From NCBI GenBank assembly GCA_003024985.2, contig PXIH01S0004507.1: DNA of 10,102 bases, one strand, 5' to 3'. This document shows positions 1 to 7,696 of the stretch, in pieces. The position numbers and the translations under genes were made by a program. Positions within the stretch are counted from its first letter, which is position 1. Every line of letters starts with the position of its first letter. This stretch comes from Euperipatoides rowelli. Lineage: Eukaryota; Onychophora; Udeonychophora; Euonychophora; Peripatopsidae. The notes under the pieces are model-generated. The model saw only the letters and a program-made list of their open reading frames with translations. It did not search any database and was not told the DNA's origin.

Positions 1-260
1 CTGATGGAAATTTTTTTTTAGTAAAAATCTTTGAAAATCAATAATTAAAAAAAAATTAAAAAAATCCGTTACATTTGACCTTTAATTAATAATTGATCAT
101 CATTAAGGCTTAAATTTATCAGAGCAGTTCAAGATTCTTTGAGTTTAATGCTTTGAATCACTTTAGATTTTAAAAATTATGGGACTTTTATTTTCTCAAA
201 TTAAGATTTTGTAAGCAGCTGACATTTATTGCTATATTTAAAGTATTTTGTTATCCGCCC

Positions 261-268
261 ATATGAAT
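261..268. repeat. 8-bp target-site duplication, left copy
   Basis: ATATGAAT lies directly outside the left terminal inverted repeat of the hAT element and is identical to 3434-3441. Confidence 0.88.
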
Positions 269-287
269 TAGGGATAAAACGAATATT
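269..287 (+). repeat. hAT terminal inverted repeat, left
   Basis: TAGGGATAAAACGAATATT is the perfect reverse complement of 3415-3433. The next bases (CTGTCTATTCGGC) are no longer symmetrical with the other end but share the ATTCGGC core. Confidence 0.9.
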
Positions 288-1066
288 CTGTCTATTCGGC
301 TGGGTTTCATAGCATTCGGTATTTTGGCTGTTTAATGATCTGTATTCAGCCGAATATTAGTCATCTCCCTGAATATATTAAATAAGTGGGGAAGGGAGTT
401 TTTCCGTAAATAAATGTTAGAAAATGTGAGGTCCTGTAGTATTTAAAAAAATCAAATTCCAATAGTTAGTGTACTTTTATGAATGCATCAGGAGGGTGGC
501 ATGCTACCATTTTATTATGAATGCAATGCATCATACGGGATTCGGAGGAAGTAAGGCCGGTTATTATTCAGTTTAAAAAAAGAGAAAAATAATCTGTATT
601 ATTACAGTATATTGTGCCCTGGAATTTACAAATTCATTACAAAACTGCCATAATCTTTTTTTTATATCAACTAATTATTTTGAATCTAGAGAATAACAAT
701 CTATTCACTAATATTTCATGAGAACTTCTAAGCAGTAGTGTCGCCCTTGTTTATCTTGATTGCTTCAAGAATGTAGAGATACCGAAAATCCGTTTTCACG
801 GAATCGCAGAATTGATAACAGTAACACGGAAATTTAAAAAAAAAAAAAAAAACTACTAAAATCTTAACCGCTATAATTTCAAATTGTAATGCATTCTCAA
901 GTCACAACTACTCAATGTTTTAATCCATAACTAAGCATTCATTAACTAGTAAATATATTACAAACCTACTTTAGTGTATTTTTGCATCATTTTAAATAAT
1001 GTAACACTCGTAGGGGTCAAGATTAGCACTCGCCAAAGGTTGCCTTACAATAGTCATTACTTTGAA

Positions 1067-1106
1067 TAAAAATTAAAAGTAATCTGTAAATTACTTAGAA
1101 TTTTTA
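1067..1106. repeat. Imperfect hairpin inside the hAT element
   Basis: Arms 1067-1083 and 1090-1106 pair over 17 positions with two adjacent mismatches and a 6-base loop. No gene overlaps it. It may be structure of the element or a relic of a small nested element. Confidence 0.6.
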
Positions 1107-1489
1107 TTTCTATAAATAACGTATGATTTATGGAAGAACATACCTTTATTCTTTTACATTTGTTAAATGATTTTTTTTTTAAATAATGTTTCAAGTCTTT
1201 TATGATTCTTGCTTTAGCGTATTTTTCAGCCTTTCATAGCATATGATGCTTTGAGATTATATCGAGATTTTGACATTTACGGCTGTGAACTTTCAACTTT
1301 GCTAAACATTTAGCTTAACTCACGTTATTTTCTTAATGAAATCTTGTTAATTTTAATTTGTTATACCTTAAGCAAAAAATTGCTTTTGTACAATTTTTAA
1401 AACAAATTCAAAAGTTATAAATTTTTTTAAAAAAATAGGCTTAATATAAAACATTTCTACAAGAAAATAAAAGTATTTACCATTAATCT

Positions 1490-1525
1490 ATTTTGATATT
1501 GTATAAAGCATTACAATATCAAAAT
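1490..1525. repeat. Perfect 14-bp inverted repeat with 8-base loop
   Basis: ATTTTGATATTGTA at 1490-1503 is the exact reverse complement of 1512-1525, separated by TAAAGCAT. It lies near the centre of the hAT element. There is no T-run or gene context that would make it a terminator. Confidence 0.75.
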
Positions 1526-1878
1526 TCAAACAGAAAACAATTTAAAAAAAAAAAAAAAAAACATACGTAAAATCATTAAACTGATTTTTGTCAGCATCAG
1601 AAAAAGATATATTTTTAGCCACTATTAAAAATGTTGATTTGAAGAGCAGGCAAAAGGAAACTTCCGGAAATATCATCAAATAAAAAAATAACTAAGTTTT
1701 TCACTAAAAGGTAGATTAACAAGCAGGCTAGTTAGTGGCCTACTGAAAGTTTATTTCTTTAAGATTTGTTATTTCATTCACTTTGCTAGTAAAACATAGC
1801 CTACATGAGACGTTAGATTAAAAACTATTTTTTTACAGCTAAACTGTATAATTAACAAATGAAGTATGTAGTTCAGTC

Positions 1879-1952
1879 ACAATTTTAACTACAATCGTTC
1901 TAAAATTTAGTTTTAACAATTTTAACTACAATCGTTCTAAAATTTAGTTTTA
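1879..1952. repeat. Perfect 37-bp tandem duplication
   Basis: The unit at 1879-1915 is repeated without change at 1916-1952; it includes the word ACTACAATCGTTC. Identity over 37 bp implies recent duplication. Only two copies are present, and a poly-A run follows from about 1960. Confidence 0.9.
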
Positions 1953-2364
1953 TTTTGCAAAAAAAAAAAAAATGCATGTTTAATTCATAAAATTATCTTA
2001 TTTCGTCTAAAAAAAGGTGTTAAGTTTAGGCTAATAGCTGTAGGAGGGGAACATGAGAACAAACGCAGCAACTATTACATCATCTTAACTGCCCAATGTA
2101 GCAGATTTTAAAACAAACACCATATTTGCTTTGATTTCTGCAATTTTATAAAGATGATAGAGTGACCATTTATTACACAAGCCCTTTAATTAATTGTGAT
2201 AGTTAAAAATGACAGCAAAAATAAATTTTCTCTAGCTTAGCCTACTCCTCCTCTTCATTATTATTATTTATTCATTTACATATAAAGCCATGTCTTAATA
2301 TACTGTAAAAAAGTTTTCTTATTAAATTAATGTTTATTTCTAAGATAGCCAACTTTATATCAGT

Positions 2365-2430
2365 AGCAGTGGCGGACGGCCTGTATGTTATCTTGCCCAA
2401 TGGCAAGTGGGCCCCTCTAAGGGGATGCCT
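2365..2430. repeat. GC-richer segment with two short stem-loops, possible nested element end
   Basis: The segment begins with CAGTGGCGGACGGCC (around 2367) and contains the stems CTTGCC/GGCAAG (2392-2397 with 2402-2407) and CCCCT/AGGGG (2412-2416 with 2420-2424). Its base composition stands out from the surrounding AT-rich DNA. CAGTGGCGGA-like words occur at the ends of some hAT-related elements, but I found no convincing partner end or target duplication. Confidence 0.3.
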
Positions 2431-2569
2431 CTACCCCCATGTATTTTGTGAAAATTTTATTTCTTATAAAAATTGAATAATAGCCATCAAGTTGTGGGTG
2501 ACCCTCTTTTCACCTGGCAACCAATATTTTTAGGCCCAGTCCACAACTGATCAGTAAGCTTATGCAGTA

Positions 2570-2692
2570 TTATATATTTTTGTACAGTACTGTTTATAAA
2601 TGCAGAATATACAGTATAATGTAACTGTATTATACTGTATATACAAACACACACACAAAAAAAAAACAAGATTGGTTATATACAGTATACTG
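2570..2692. repeat. Cluster of TACAGTATA/TATACTGTA palindromes with a short CA microsatellite
   Basis: Several alternating words of the form ACAGTATA and TACTGTAT occur here, so the stretch can fold on itself repeatedly. An ACACACACAC run lies near 2645-2656 and is followed by a run of A. The short reading frame crossing this region is repeat translation, not a gene. Confidence 0.6.
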
Positions 2693-3022
2693 TCATTGTG
2701 TTAGTAAAAACAATTTAAAAAGTATGGCTATGTAATCTTTTTACAGTCTTAATTTCATGGCCAGGGAACAAGGACACATTAATAATTATATTTTGTGAAC
2801 ACTATTTTGATTTAAAATTTTTGTATTAAGTAAATGGTCAGTTATAGCTAAAATGTGGCTACTAAATTTTTAAAAGTTACCAGACATTGGCCGCTAGTGA
2901 ATAAAGTTAACCTCGATCTCTATGTATCAGTTATTCATTGTTTGTAAAGATAATTTTTAAAAACTGATGAACGTAAATTAATGGTGGCTAGAATTTGTGA
3001 ACAACACGGAGTAGCAAGAGAT

Positions 3023-3032
3023 TCTCGCGAGA
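3023..3032. promoter_or_regulatory. TCTCGCGAGA palindrome (candidate BANP/ZBTB33-type element)
   Basis: The perfect 10-bp palindrome TCTCGCGAGA matches a well-known CpG-containing promoter element of animals. It lies in a short CpG-containing island (about 3000-3085) ending in a long A run, inside the hAT element. No gene start is seen beside it, so function is uncertain; it may have been carried in by a retroposed sequence. Confidence 0.35.
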
Positions 3033-3102
3033 GCTGAATTGGTATGTCGACACCATCACCATACTCATAGCAACACAACGTTCTATGTATATTTTGTTCA
3101 CT

Positions 3103-3303
3103 TGAAAAAAAAAAAAAAAAAACTGACCAAACATTCTTGCCCATAAATTTTTTGTTTTAATATAGAGAAAAAAGAAAATGGAAAAAAAAAAACCGGAATT
3201 CCTAAAAACACGAAAATGGAATTAGAGGAAAAAGAAAATGTATTTTCGGTATCCCTAAGACTGTGGCCTTCTAATTGAGTGGGGAGGAAAAAAAAAAAAA
3301 AAA
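3103..3303. repeat. Low-complexity poly-A-rich stretch
   Basis: Long A runs at about 3104-3121, 3182-3191 and 3288-3303 flank purine-rich words such as GAAAAAGAAAATG and GGAATT. The reading frame on the minus strand here consists mainly of Phe and Ser from the runs and is not a gene. Confidence 0.6.
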
Positions 3304-3414
3304 GATTTTTCTCTGATTTATGACATTGCTTAAAATCGACCATCTTTAAAGGTTGTCATGTCAATAGGTTGTTTTGACTAATAAATTAAATAAATAGGAT
3401 ATTCGGCCGAAATA

Positions 3415-3433
3415 AATATTCGTTTTATCCCTA
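3415..3433 (-). repeat. hAT terminal inverted repeat, right
   Basis: Read on the minus strand it is TAGGGATAAAACGAATATT, identical over 19 bp to the left end. It is preceded inside the element by the palindrome ATTCGGCCGAA (around 3400-3410). Confidence 0.9.
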
Positions 3434-3441
3434 ATATGAAT
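3434..3441. repeat. 8-bp target-site duplication, right copy
   Basis: ATATGAAT directly follows the right terminal inverted repeat (ending CCCTA at 3433) and matches 261-268 exactly. Eight bases is the size made by hAT transposases. Confidence 0.88.
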
Positions 3442-3531
3442 ATTGAAAAATTTACAATCCATAAATTTTACCATAACAAAATTGTGACTTTAATCATACA
3501 CCTTCATAAGAATTTAACTTATATTTATTAC

Positions 3532-3644
3532 CTTATAAATGTAAGCATGATTATCACTTGAACCAGACATCAGATAGCGATCATCGGGACTGAGTACAAT
3601 TTTCACGTAAAATGTAGAACAAAGGTGACCAAAATAAGTAGAAA
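3532..3644 (-). CDS. DTL: DTL/CDT2 internal exon: WD40 blade 6 (partial gene)
   Basis: This 113-nt exon (acceptor TTTTAG, donor AAG/GTAATA) is the last DTL exon I can find. It encodes STYFGHLCSTFYVKIVLSPD and then DRYLMSGSSDNHAYIYK. By recollection human DTL reads FNGHQNSTFYVKSSLSPDDQFLVSGSSDEAAYIWK; the GH dipeptide, the STFYVK block and SPDD..L.SGSSD...AYI are all kept. The final WD-type position is Tyr-Lys where human has Trp-Lys. The donor is GTAATA, weaker than the GTAAG of the three preceding exons. The exon ends on a codon boundary. Blade 7 and the long C-terminal region, with its PCNA-interacting motif, should follow at lower coordinates but were not recognised in 1-3531. A hAT transposon begins 98 bp downstream of the donor. 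Confidence 0.96.
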
Positions 3645-3724
3645 CTAAAATAATAAAAAAGTTATATAGGAACTATCTATCAATTTTAACAAAATTGAAT
3701 ACTAAATAAATCTTATGATCTTAC

Positions 3725-3829
3725 CTGGAACTTTAGAATAATTGACACAATTATACTGGTAAATTGTGTTGTCTGTACAACTGGCAAATAGTCTGCTGCA
3801 TGTTGAATCAAATGTAAGACAGGAAAAAC
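3725..3829 (-). CDS. DTL: DTL/CDT2 internal exon: WD40 blade 5 (partial gene)
   Basis: This 105-nt exon (acceptor CTTTAG, donor CCAG/GTAAG) follows a short 101-bp intron. Joined to the previous exon it reads GFSCLTFDSTCSRLFASCTD and then NTIYQYNCVNYSKVP. The human counterpart, by recollection, is GYSSLILDSTGSTLFANCTDDNIYMFN. The shared LxxDSTxSxLFAxCTDxxIY pattern is characteristic of blade 5 of this family and not of WD40 repeats in general. The exon is cysteine-rich (four Cys), which I note only as an oddity. Phase is two bases in, one base out, continuous on both sides. There is no stop codon. Confidence 0.97.
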
Positions 3830-3930
3830 CTAAAGTGCATAATTGGATGGGAAAACAAAATAATAAGATACTCATTATAAGAAGATAAGATACATTTCAT
3901 ATAATAATAATAAAAGTTTACACTTCTTAC

Positions 3931-4034
3931 CATGTTTGCGAAGGCTTTTTCCTGCATATGGAAATGCAAACTTTGGAATCGGGTTCTGTCGTTTGTTTTC
4001 ATAGTTTTTTCGTAAATCCCAAACTTTAAGTGTC
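3931..4034 (-). CDS. DTL: DTL/CDT2 internal exon: blade 4 end with DDB1-binding WDLR box (partial gene)
   Basis: This 104-nt exon (acceptor TTTCAG, donor CATG/GTAAG) encodes TLKVWDLRKNYENKRQNPIP followed by KFAFPYAGKSLRKH. By recollection human DTL reads IIKVWDLRKNYTAYRQEPIA and later LYPGSSTRKLG, so the match is strong over the whole exon. WDLR is the second of the two WDxR (DWD) boxes in DTL; its arginine corresponds to human Arg246, which is needed for DDB1 binding, so this copy should still dock on CRL4. The exon takes one base for the split glycine codon and leaves one base for the next exon. A longer out-of-frame reading frame on the same strand (3808-4002) overlaps it and is a shadow. 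Confidence 0.97.
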
Positions 4035-4720
4035 CTGAAAAATTATTAAAAAAAAATTTGAGTTATAAAAATAAATTTTTTTATGGTACATATTACATGA
4101 TAATGAGTTGCTTTAATATGAATTTTTTTCTTTTCATGTAATCAAATAAACAAATTTTTAGTCATTGTAAAATCATTTCATCTAAATATTTAATTTAAAT
4201 ATTAGGTTAGTTTTCTTTATTTAATTATAGGTTTAGAATAGTTAACACACAGGAGTAAACTAATATCTGAAATATTTCAGGCTTGAGTGATAGGTGTCGC
4301 TAGCTACCATATTTTTTAGTATCTGAAAATGTATTATTTTTTTTTTACCGATATGTGTAAATTTTATGAAAATTTTCAAATAAAATTTGTCAACAATGCT
4401 AAGTTAAGCGTAATTAAACTGCACGAGTTTAATATTTTATTTTAAAATTAGTTTTAGTGTTTTTACTGTTTCATAAATGTCAACGTTTGAAAACGAAGAT
4501 AAAAAGATAGTTTATCTTAAATTAAAAGATTTTTTTGGGTAATGATTCAATATTATTAGTTTTAATATTTAAATAAAAAAAAATATGTAAAGATTAATAA
4601 GTTAATTTAAAATGTAGACCTACTTTAATTAAGCCATTTGACAAAATAAAATCAGGTAATTCTATGTAAAATTTATTGGGTTAAAAATTTATAAAATCAA
4701 CTATTGGTACGATTTCTTAC
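4035..4720 (-). other. DTL intron, 686 bp
   Basis: This is AT-rich sequence between the WDLR exon and the FQDEHTL exon. I see T and A runs (for example 4338-4347) and no exon, RNA gene or clear mobile element. Confidence 0.85.
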
Positions 4721-4794
4721 CCATCTGCAGCGCCAGCAGAAATTAAAGTATGTTCATCTTGGAAGATAATGGATGTGACACTTTGGTGTGAATC
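4721..4794 (-). CDS. DTL: DTL/CDT2 internal exon: start of WD40 blade 4 (partial gene)
   Basis: This 74-nt exon has acceptor TTTTAG and donor GG/GTAAGA. It encodes DSHQSVTSIIFQDEHTLISA and then GAADG. By recollection human DTL reads QQSVTVVLFQDENTLVSAGAVDG here, a near position-by-position match to the first strands of blade 4. The exon starts at a codon boundary and ends with two bases (GG) of the glycine codon completed by the next exon; the alternative donor one base earlier would break the WD40 frame. The fold is a seven-bladed propeller that docks on DDB1 and positions PCNA-bound substrates. No stop or frameshift is present, so this looks like a working gene and not a retrocopy. Confidence 0.95.
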
Positions 4795-4881
4795 CTAAAA
4801 ATAAATCAATATGTTAAAAAAGTTTCTATTTGATACAATACTTAACAGATAATCATGAAAGTAATGGTGAGAATTTTAACT

Positions 4882-4892
4882 CCCCCCCCCCC
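4882..4892 (+). repeat. Poly-C run, 11 bases
   Basis: An uninterrupted run of 11 C in the DTL intron, followed by ACC. It is notable in such AT-rich DNA and is a likely site of length polymorphism. Confidence 0.9.
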
Positions 4893-5226
4893 ACCAAAAA
4901 TGTCAGTAAATATTACTGTATACATAACCGATTAATGTAATGATGTATTAAGCCTTTAACCACATATCACACTATTAAATTATTAATAGTTTTTATAAAT
5001 ACAGTATTTTTAATGTCTTAGTCTGGATATATCTTGCACTGTGGTCTGGAGTGAAGCTTAATCAAATAATTGCAAATATTTTAAACCAATCACAAATGCC
5101 TCAAACACTTGAATTAAATCATTATTTTCCACGTCTCGAGCTAAATATGGCCTACAACGCTAGTTTTGTGTTTACAGTATATACTGAAATTTTTCTTAAC
5201 TGTAAAAAATGAATTAATAATGTTTA

Positions 5227-5372
5227 GGACCTTTACTGTTATCTGCCCACCACTAACCTACAGTAGTTGGAGTTAGGGTAGAATAAAGGTTAGGTAAGCT
5301 AAAAAAAATATTGTAGGATAGGGTTAGTTTCAAAATACAAAAATAGTGGTGGGCTAATAACAGGAAAGATCC
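5227..5372. mobile_element. MITE-like element with 29-bp imperfect terminal inverted repeats
   Basis: Bases 5227-5255 and the reverse complement of 5344-5372 agree at 25 of 29 positions; the shared core includes GCCCACCACTA and CTGTTAT. The ends are about 146 bp apart and the interior (GGTTAGG-type words, an A run) has no coding potential. Short inverted-repeat elements of this size are typical of MITEs. No clear target duplication is visible, so the superfamily cannot be named. Confidence 0.6.
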
Positions 5373-6069
5373 AAGATGTTTGTTATAAAAAATAATAACA
5401 AATCTAGATGAGTCTTTAGCATACATTAAAAGAATTATAGAATGGCTTCGACCACTCAAAAATTTACTGTAGGCTGTATTCCAGAAATTGAAAAATACTA
5501 AATTTTCTAAAAATAAATTTGGACCAAAAAAAAGTTAACGTAGTCACCACTCTGAATACTAATCAAATATTTTTAATTACCAAATAGGAATTTTTAGTCA
5601 CATTTGGCCACCAGGCGACCATATTTCAGAAGCCCTGAGAGTACTGTATACAGTATATAAGCGTCATTTATTCAACTGAAGTTGTTACAGATTTAACTTT
5701 GAGTCTATTAATCGTCGAATTTCATAATGCATTGGCTGAAACTTTGGAAATTAGAAAAAATAGATATAGGCCTATTTCGATTTTTATAATTTGTAAAGTT
5801 GAATATTGGTTTTCACTAATAGGCTGGATAGAAATAGTGACTGACTGTTCCAAATAAATATTTTCAGTAGAACTAATAATCATAATTAATAACAAAAATG
5901 TGAACATTCTATGTAACTAAGGCATTACAAAATGAAGGAAACATGTAAATAATAATAAAAAAAATAAGTTGCATGGTATTATTTATAATCAGATGTAGCA
6001 TACTTTTCGGTCGAATATGAATACATTTATTGACTATTCGGTGCTAAAAGGAATATGAAGTAAATATTT

Positions 6070-6129
6070 GGTACATACAGTATATTGTATGATACTTTAA
6101 GTTACAGAAAATATTGTATATACTGTACC
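6070..6129. repeat. Imperfect palindrome built of TACAGTATA words
   Basis: GGTACATACAGTATATTGTAT at the left pairs, with a gap, with ATATTGTATATACTGTACC at the right (arms about 6070-6090 and 6111-6129). It is one of many related palindromes in the window. Confidence 0.55.
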
Positions 6130-7349
6130 AGAGATATCAATAACATTAATTATGAGCTACAGGTCGAACGTGTAATGATTTTTGGTCGTTTGCCAATAAT
6201 ATACGATATATTTTCGTAAGTCCCAATTTTCAAAAACCATTGAAAAATCAATAATAAAGTTAAATGTTTGTATTTATACTAATAGAATTTGTATAATATG
6301 CATTCATAGATCTGTTTTTCATAAATAGTAAATAATTGCATATAGTGGTGATACCATACTAACTTTAAATGCTTGAGGGAAAAAATGAGACAAGTATTTA
6401 ACATTAAAAGACGGCTGCGTCAAATATATTTTATAGTGAAATTTATAGCTTAAAAAGTGCTAAATTAAATTTTTTTTATAAATTAATTATTTGTTTGGTC
6501 AAAATAATTCTATAATAATTATTAAAAAAAAAAAAAACAATTGTTACCGTACATTTGAGTTTGTTTAAATTCCAAATATCTTCATTTAAGAAAAAAAATT
6601 TCATTTGTTATCTTTCAAATGTCTACAAAGATAAACATTAATTTTAAATGTAACAAGTTGTTTGTTTCTAAGGAGTATGAACCAGGTTCAACCGTATAGT
6701 AGGCTAATATTTTTGTTTTGTTTTAAATATATGTATTTATTTACAAAAACAACAGCAAAGTATAAAAACAAAAACAATGAAATTCAAATCAATAGCCTAA
6801 TCAAAATCACAATAATTGTCCATAATTTATAATTACAATTTCAGACAACTTTTATAATTTACCCCTCCCACCTCCCCACATTAGGGGAATCAACACTAAA
6901 ATGACCCACTACAAAAATTTTGTCTCCCCTTATTGCCCCCCACCTCCTTTCCCAGGTGGAATTTAGGGTTGAAGTATTCCCTCTTGCAACCCAATTTTTG
7001 GAATAGTAGATCACGGGTAGATTTTCACTGGCCAAGTAGATCTTATGCAAAAATTAGTTGACACTCGAGGTACTATATATACAGTATTAAATATACAATA
7101 AATTTAGTGCAACTATCTTAAAAGATTTTAAAAATTATTATTTATTAACTACATTGTTTGCAAGTTTGTTTTTTCAATTAATACAAAAAAAATTATAAAG
7201 ACTAATAAATTCTGATTTAAAAGTTACATAATCTAGCCTTGACTACAACATAATGCATCACGGTTAATAATTCCAGATAGTAGTGGTTTAATTTTTTAGA
7301 TTGTAATACTGTATAGTCTATAAAGTATTAAAAAAAGATTTCAGCTCAC

Positions 7350-7444
7350 CTGTAATTGAACTTTTAACTTCCTTTTTTGTCTGTTTATTGTAGACTTGAT
7401 CAGGTGAGCACTACTGATGGTGTTGACACAGTGAGAGTTATGTC
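7350..7444 (-). CDS. DTL: DTL/CDT2 internal exon: end of WD40 blade 3 and basic linker (partial gene)
   Basis: This is the first DTL exon of the window in transcription order. It is 95 nt, bounded by an AACTAG acceptor and a CAG/GTGAG donor, and starts with two bases of a split codon. It encodes HNSHCVNTISSAH followed by a basic linker containing NRQKRKLK. By recollection, human DTL has VNQISGAH and then a lysine-rich linker with a nuclear localisation signal between WD40 blades 3 and 4; the VNxISxAH pattern and basic stretch match this. Family role: DTL is the substrate receptor of CRL4(CDT2), which destroys CDT1, p21 and SET8 on PCNA-loaded chromatin during S phase and after DNA damage. The exon ends on a codon boundary and joins in frame to 4721-4794 after a 2555-bp intron. 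Alone its similarity is modest; the in-frame join to unmistakable DTL exons supports it. The exon encoding the first WDxR box was not found upstream in the window. Confidence 0.85.
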
Positions 7445-7696
7445 CTAGTTGAAATAAAGTTGAATACAATGCATGAACAAAAGGTTATGATGAACCTAAT
7501 TAGGCTATAATATTCTCTTTCTATATTTATCTTGATTTGTGTATATGAGAATTAACTGGGCTGACTTTGCATGTTGTTTGCCTTCATAATGGGGCCGTTA
7601 AACAATGTGGAAAGAGATAACCATTTCTCGCATGTGCGAATTAAAGATAACTTATTCATGTATCATTTAATTAGCTTGTGTATGTCACAAGCCTCT

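Larger units (their letters stand above)
269..3433. mobile_element. hAT-type DNA transposon, apparently non-autonomous, in a DTL intron
   Basis: Bases 269-287 (TAGGGATAAAACGAATATT) are repeated perfectly, inverted, at 3415-3433. The pair is flanked directly by the same 8 bp, ATATGAAT, at 261-268 and 3434-3441. An 8-bp target duplication and TIRs starting TAGGG or CAGGG are hallmarks of the hAT superfamily. Subterminal copies of an ATTCGGC/GCCGAAT motif lie inside both ends (near 292-300, 314-320, 344-356 and 3400-3410), as expected for transposase-binding sites in hAT elements. The 3165-bp interior has no open reading frame resembling a hAT transposase (no BED finger, no dimerisation domain seen). 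It is low-complexity AT-rich DNA with hairpins, several poly-A tracts and a 37-bp tandem duplication, so later insertions may be nested in it. The perfect TIRs and TSD suggest an insertion that is not ancient. Confidence 0.88.
4795..7349 (-). other. DTL intron, 2555 bp, with repeats
   Basis: This long intron holds an 11-base C run (4882-4892), a MITE-like palindromic element (5227-5372), and TACAGTATA-type palindromes near 5173, 5645, 6075, 6112 and 7077. A G/C-skewed block lies at about 6860-6960, with C-rich words such as CCCCTCCCACCTCCCC on the plus strand. Bases around 6005-6050 (TTTTCGGTCGAATATG, ACTATTCGGTG) recall the ATTCGGC subterminal words of the hAT element but have no matching ends. 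No further exon was found. Confidence 0.8.

Noticed and set aside
1-20. Possible splice acceptor on the minus strand (TTTCCATCAG) at the window edge
   Set aside because: It is preceded by an A run instead of a pyrimidine tract, and no exon sequence is available beyond the edge.
2487-2669. 60-codon minus-strand frame, MFFFCVCVCIYS
   Set aside because: It is produced by the CA microsatellite, an A run and TACAGTATA palindromes.
2367-2900. A nested hAT-like element from CAGTGGCGGA (2367) to CCGCTAGTG (about 2891)
   Set aside because: The ends match only loosely and the flanks show no 8-bp duplication.
2935-3144. 69-codon minus-strand frame across the TCTCGCGAGA island
   Set aside because: It does not match WD40 blade 7 or any family I recognise, starts in a poly-A region and lies inside the transposon.
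3098-3343. 81-codon minus-strand frame rich in Phe and Ser
   Set aside because: It is a translation of A/T runs, with no domain and low complexity.
3808-4002. 64-codon open frame on the minus strand starting MKTNDRTRF
   Set aside because: It overlaps the WDLR exon of DTL in a different frame and runs through a splice donor; it is a shadow.
5253-5459. 68-codon minus-strand frame
   Set aside because: It covers the MITE-like element and its inverted repeat; no protein resemblance.
6859-7050. 63-codon minus-strand frame in the C-rich block
   Set aside because: It has no recognisable domain, no splice context joining the DTL frame, and comes from compositionally skewed intron.
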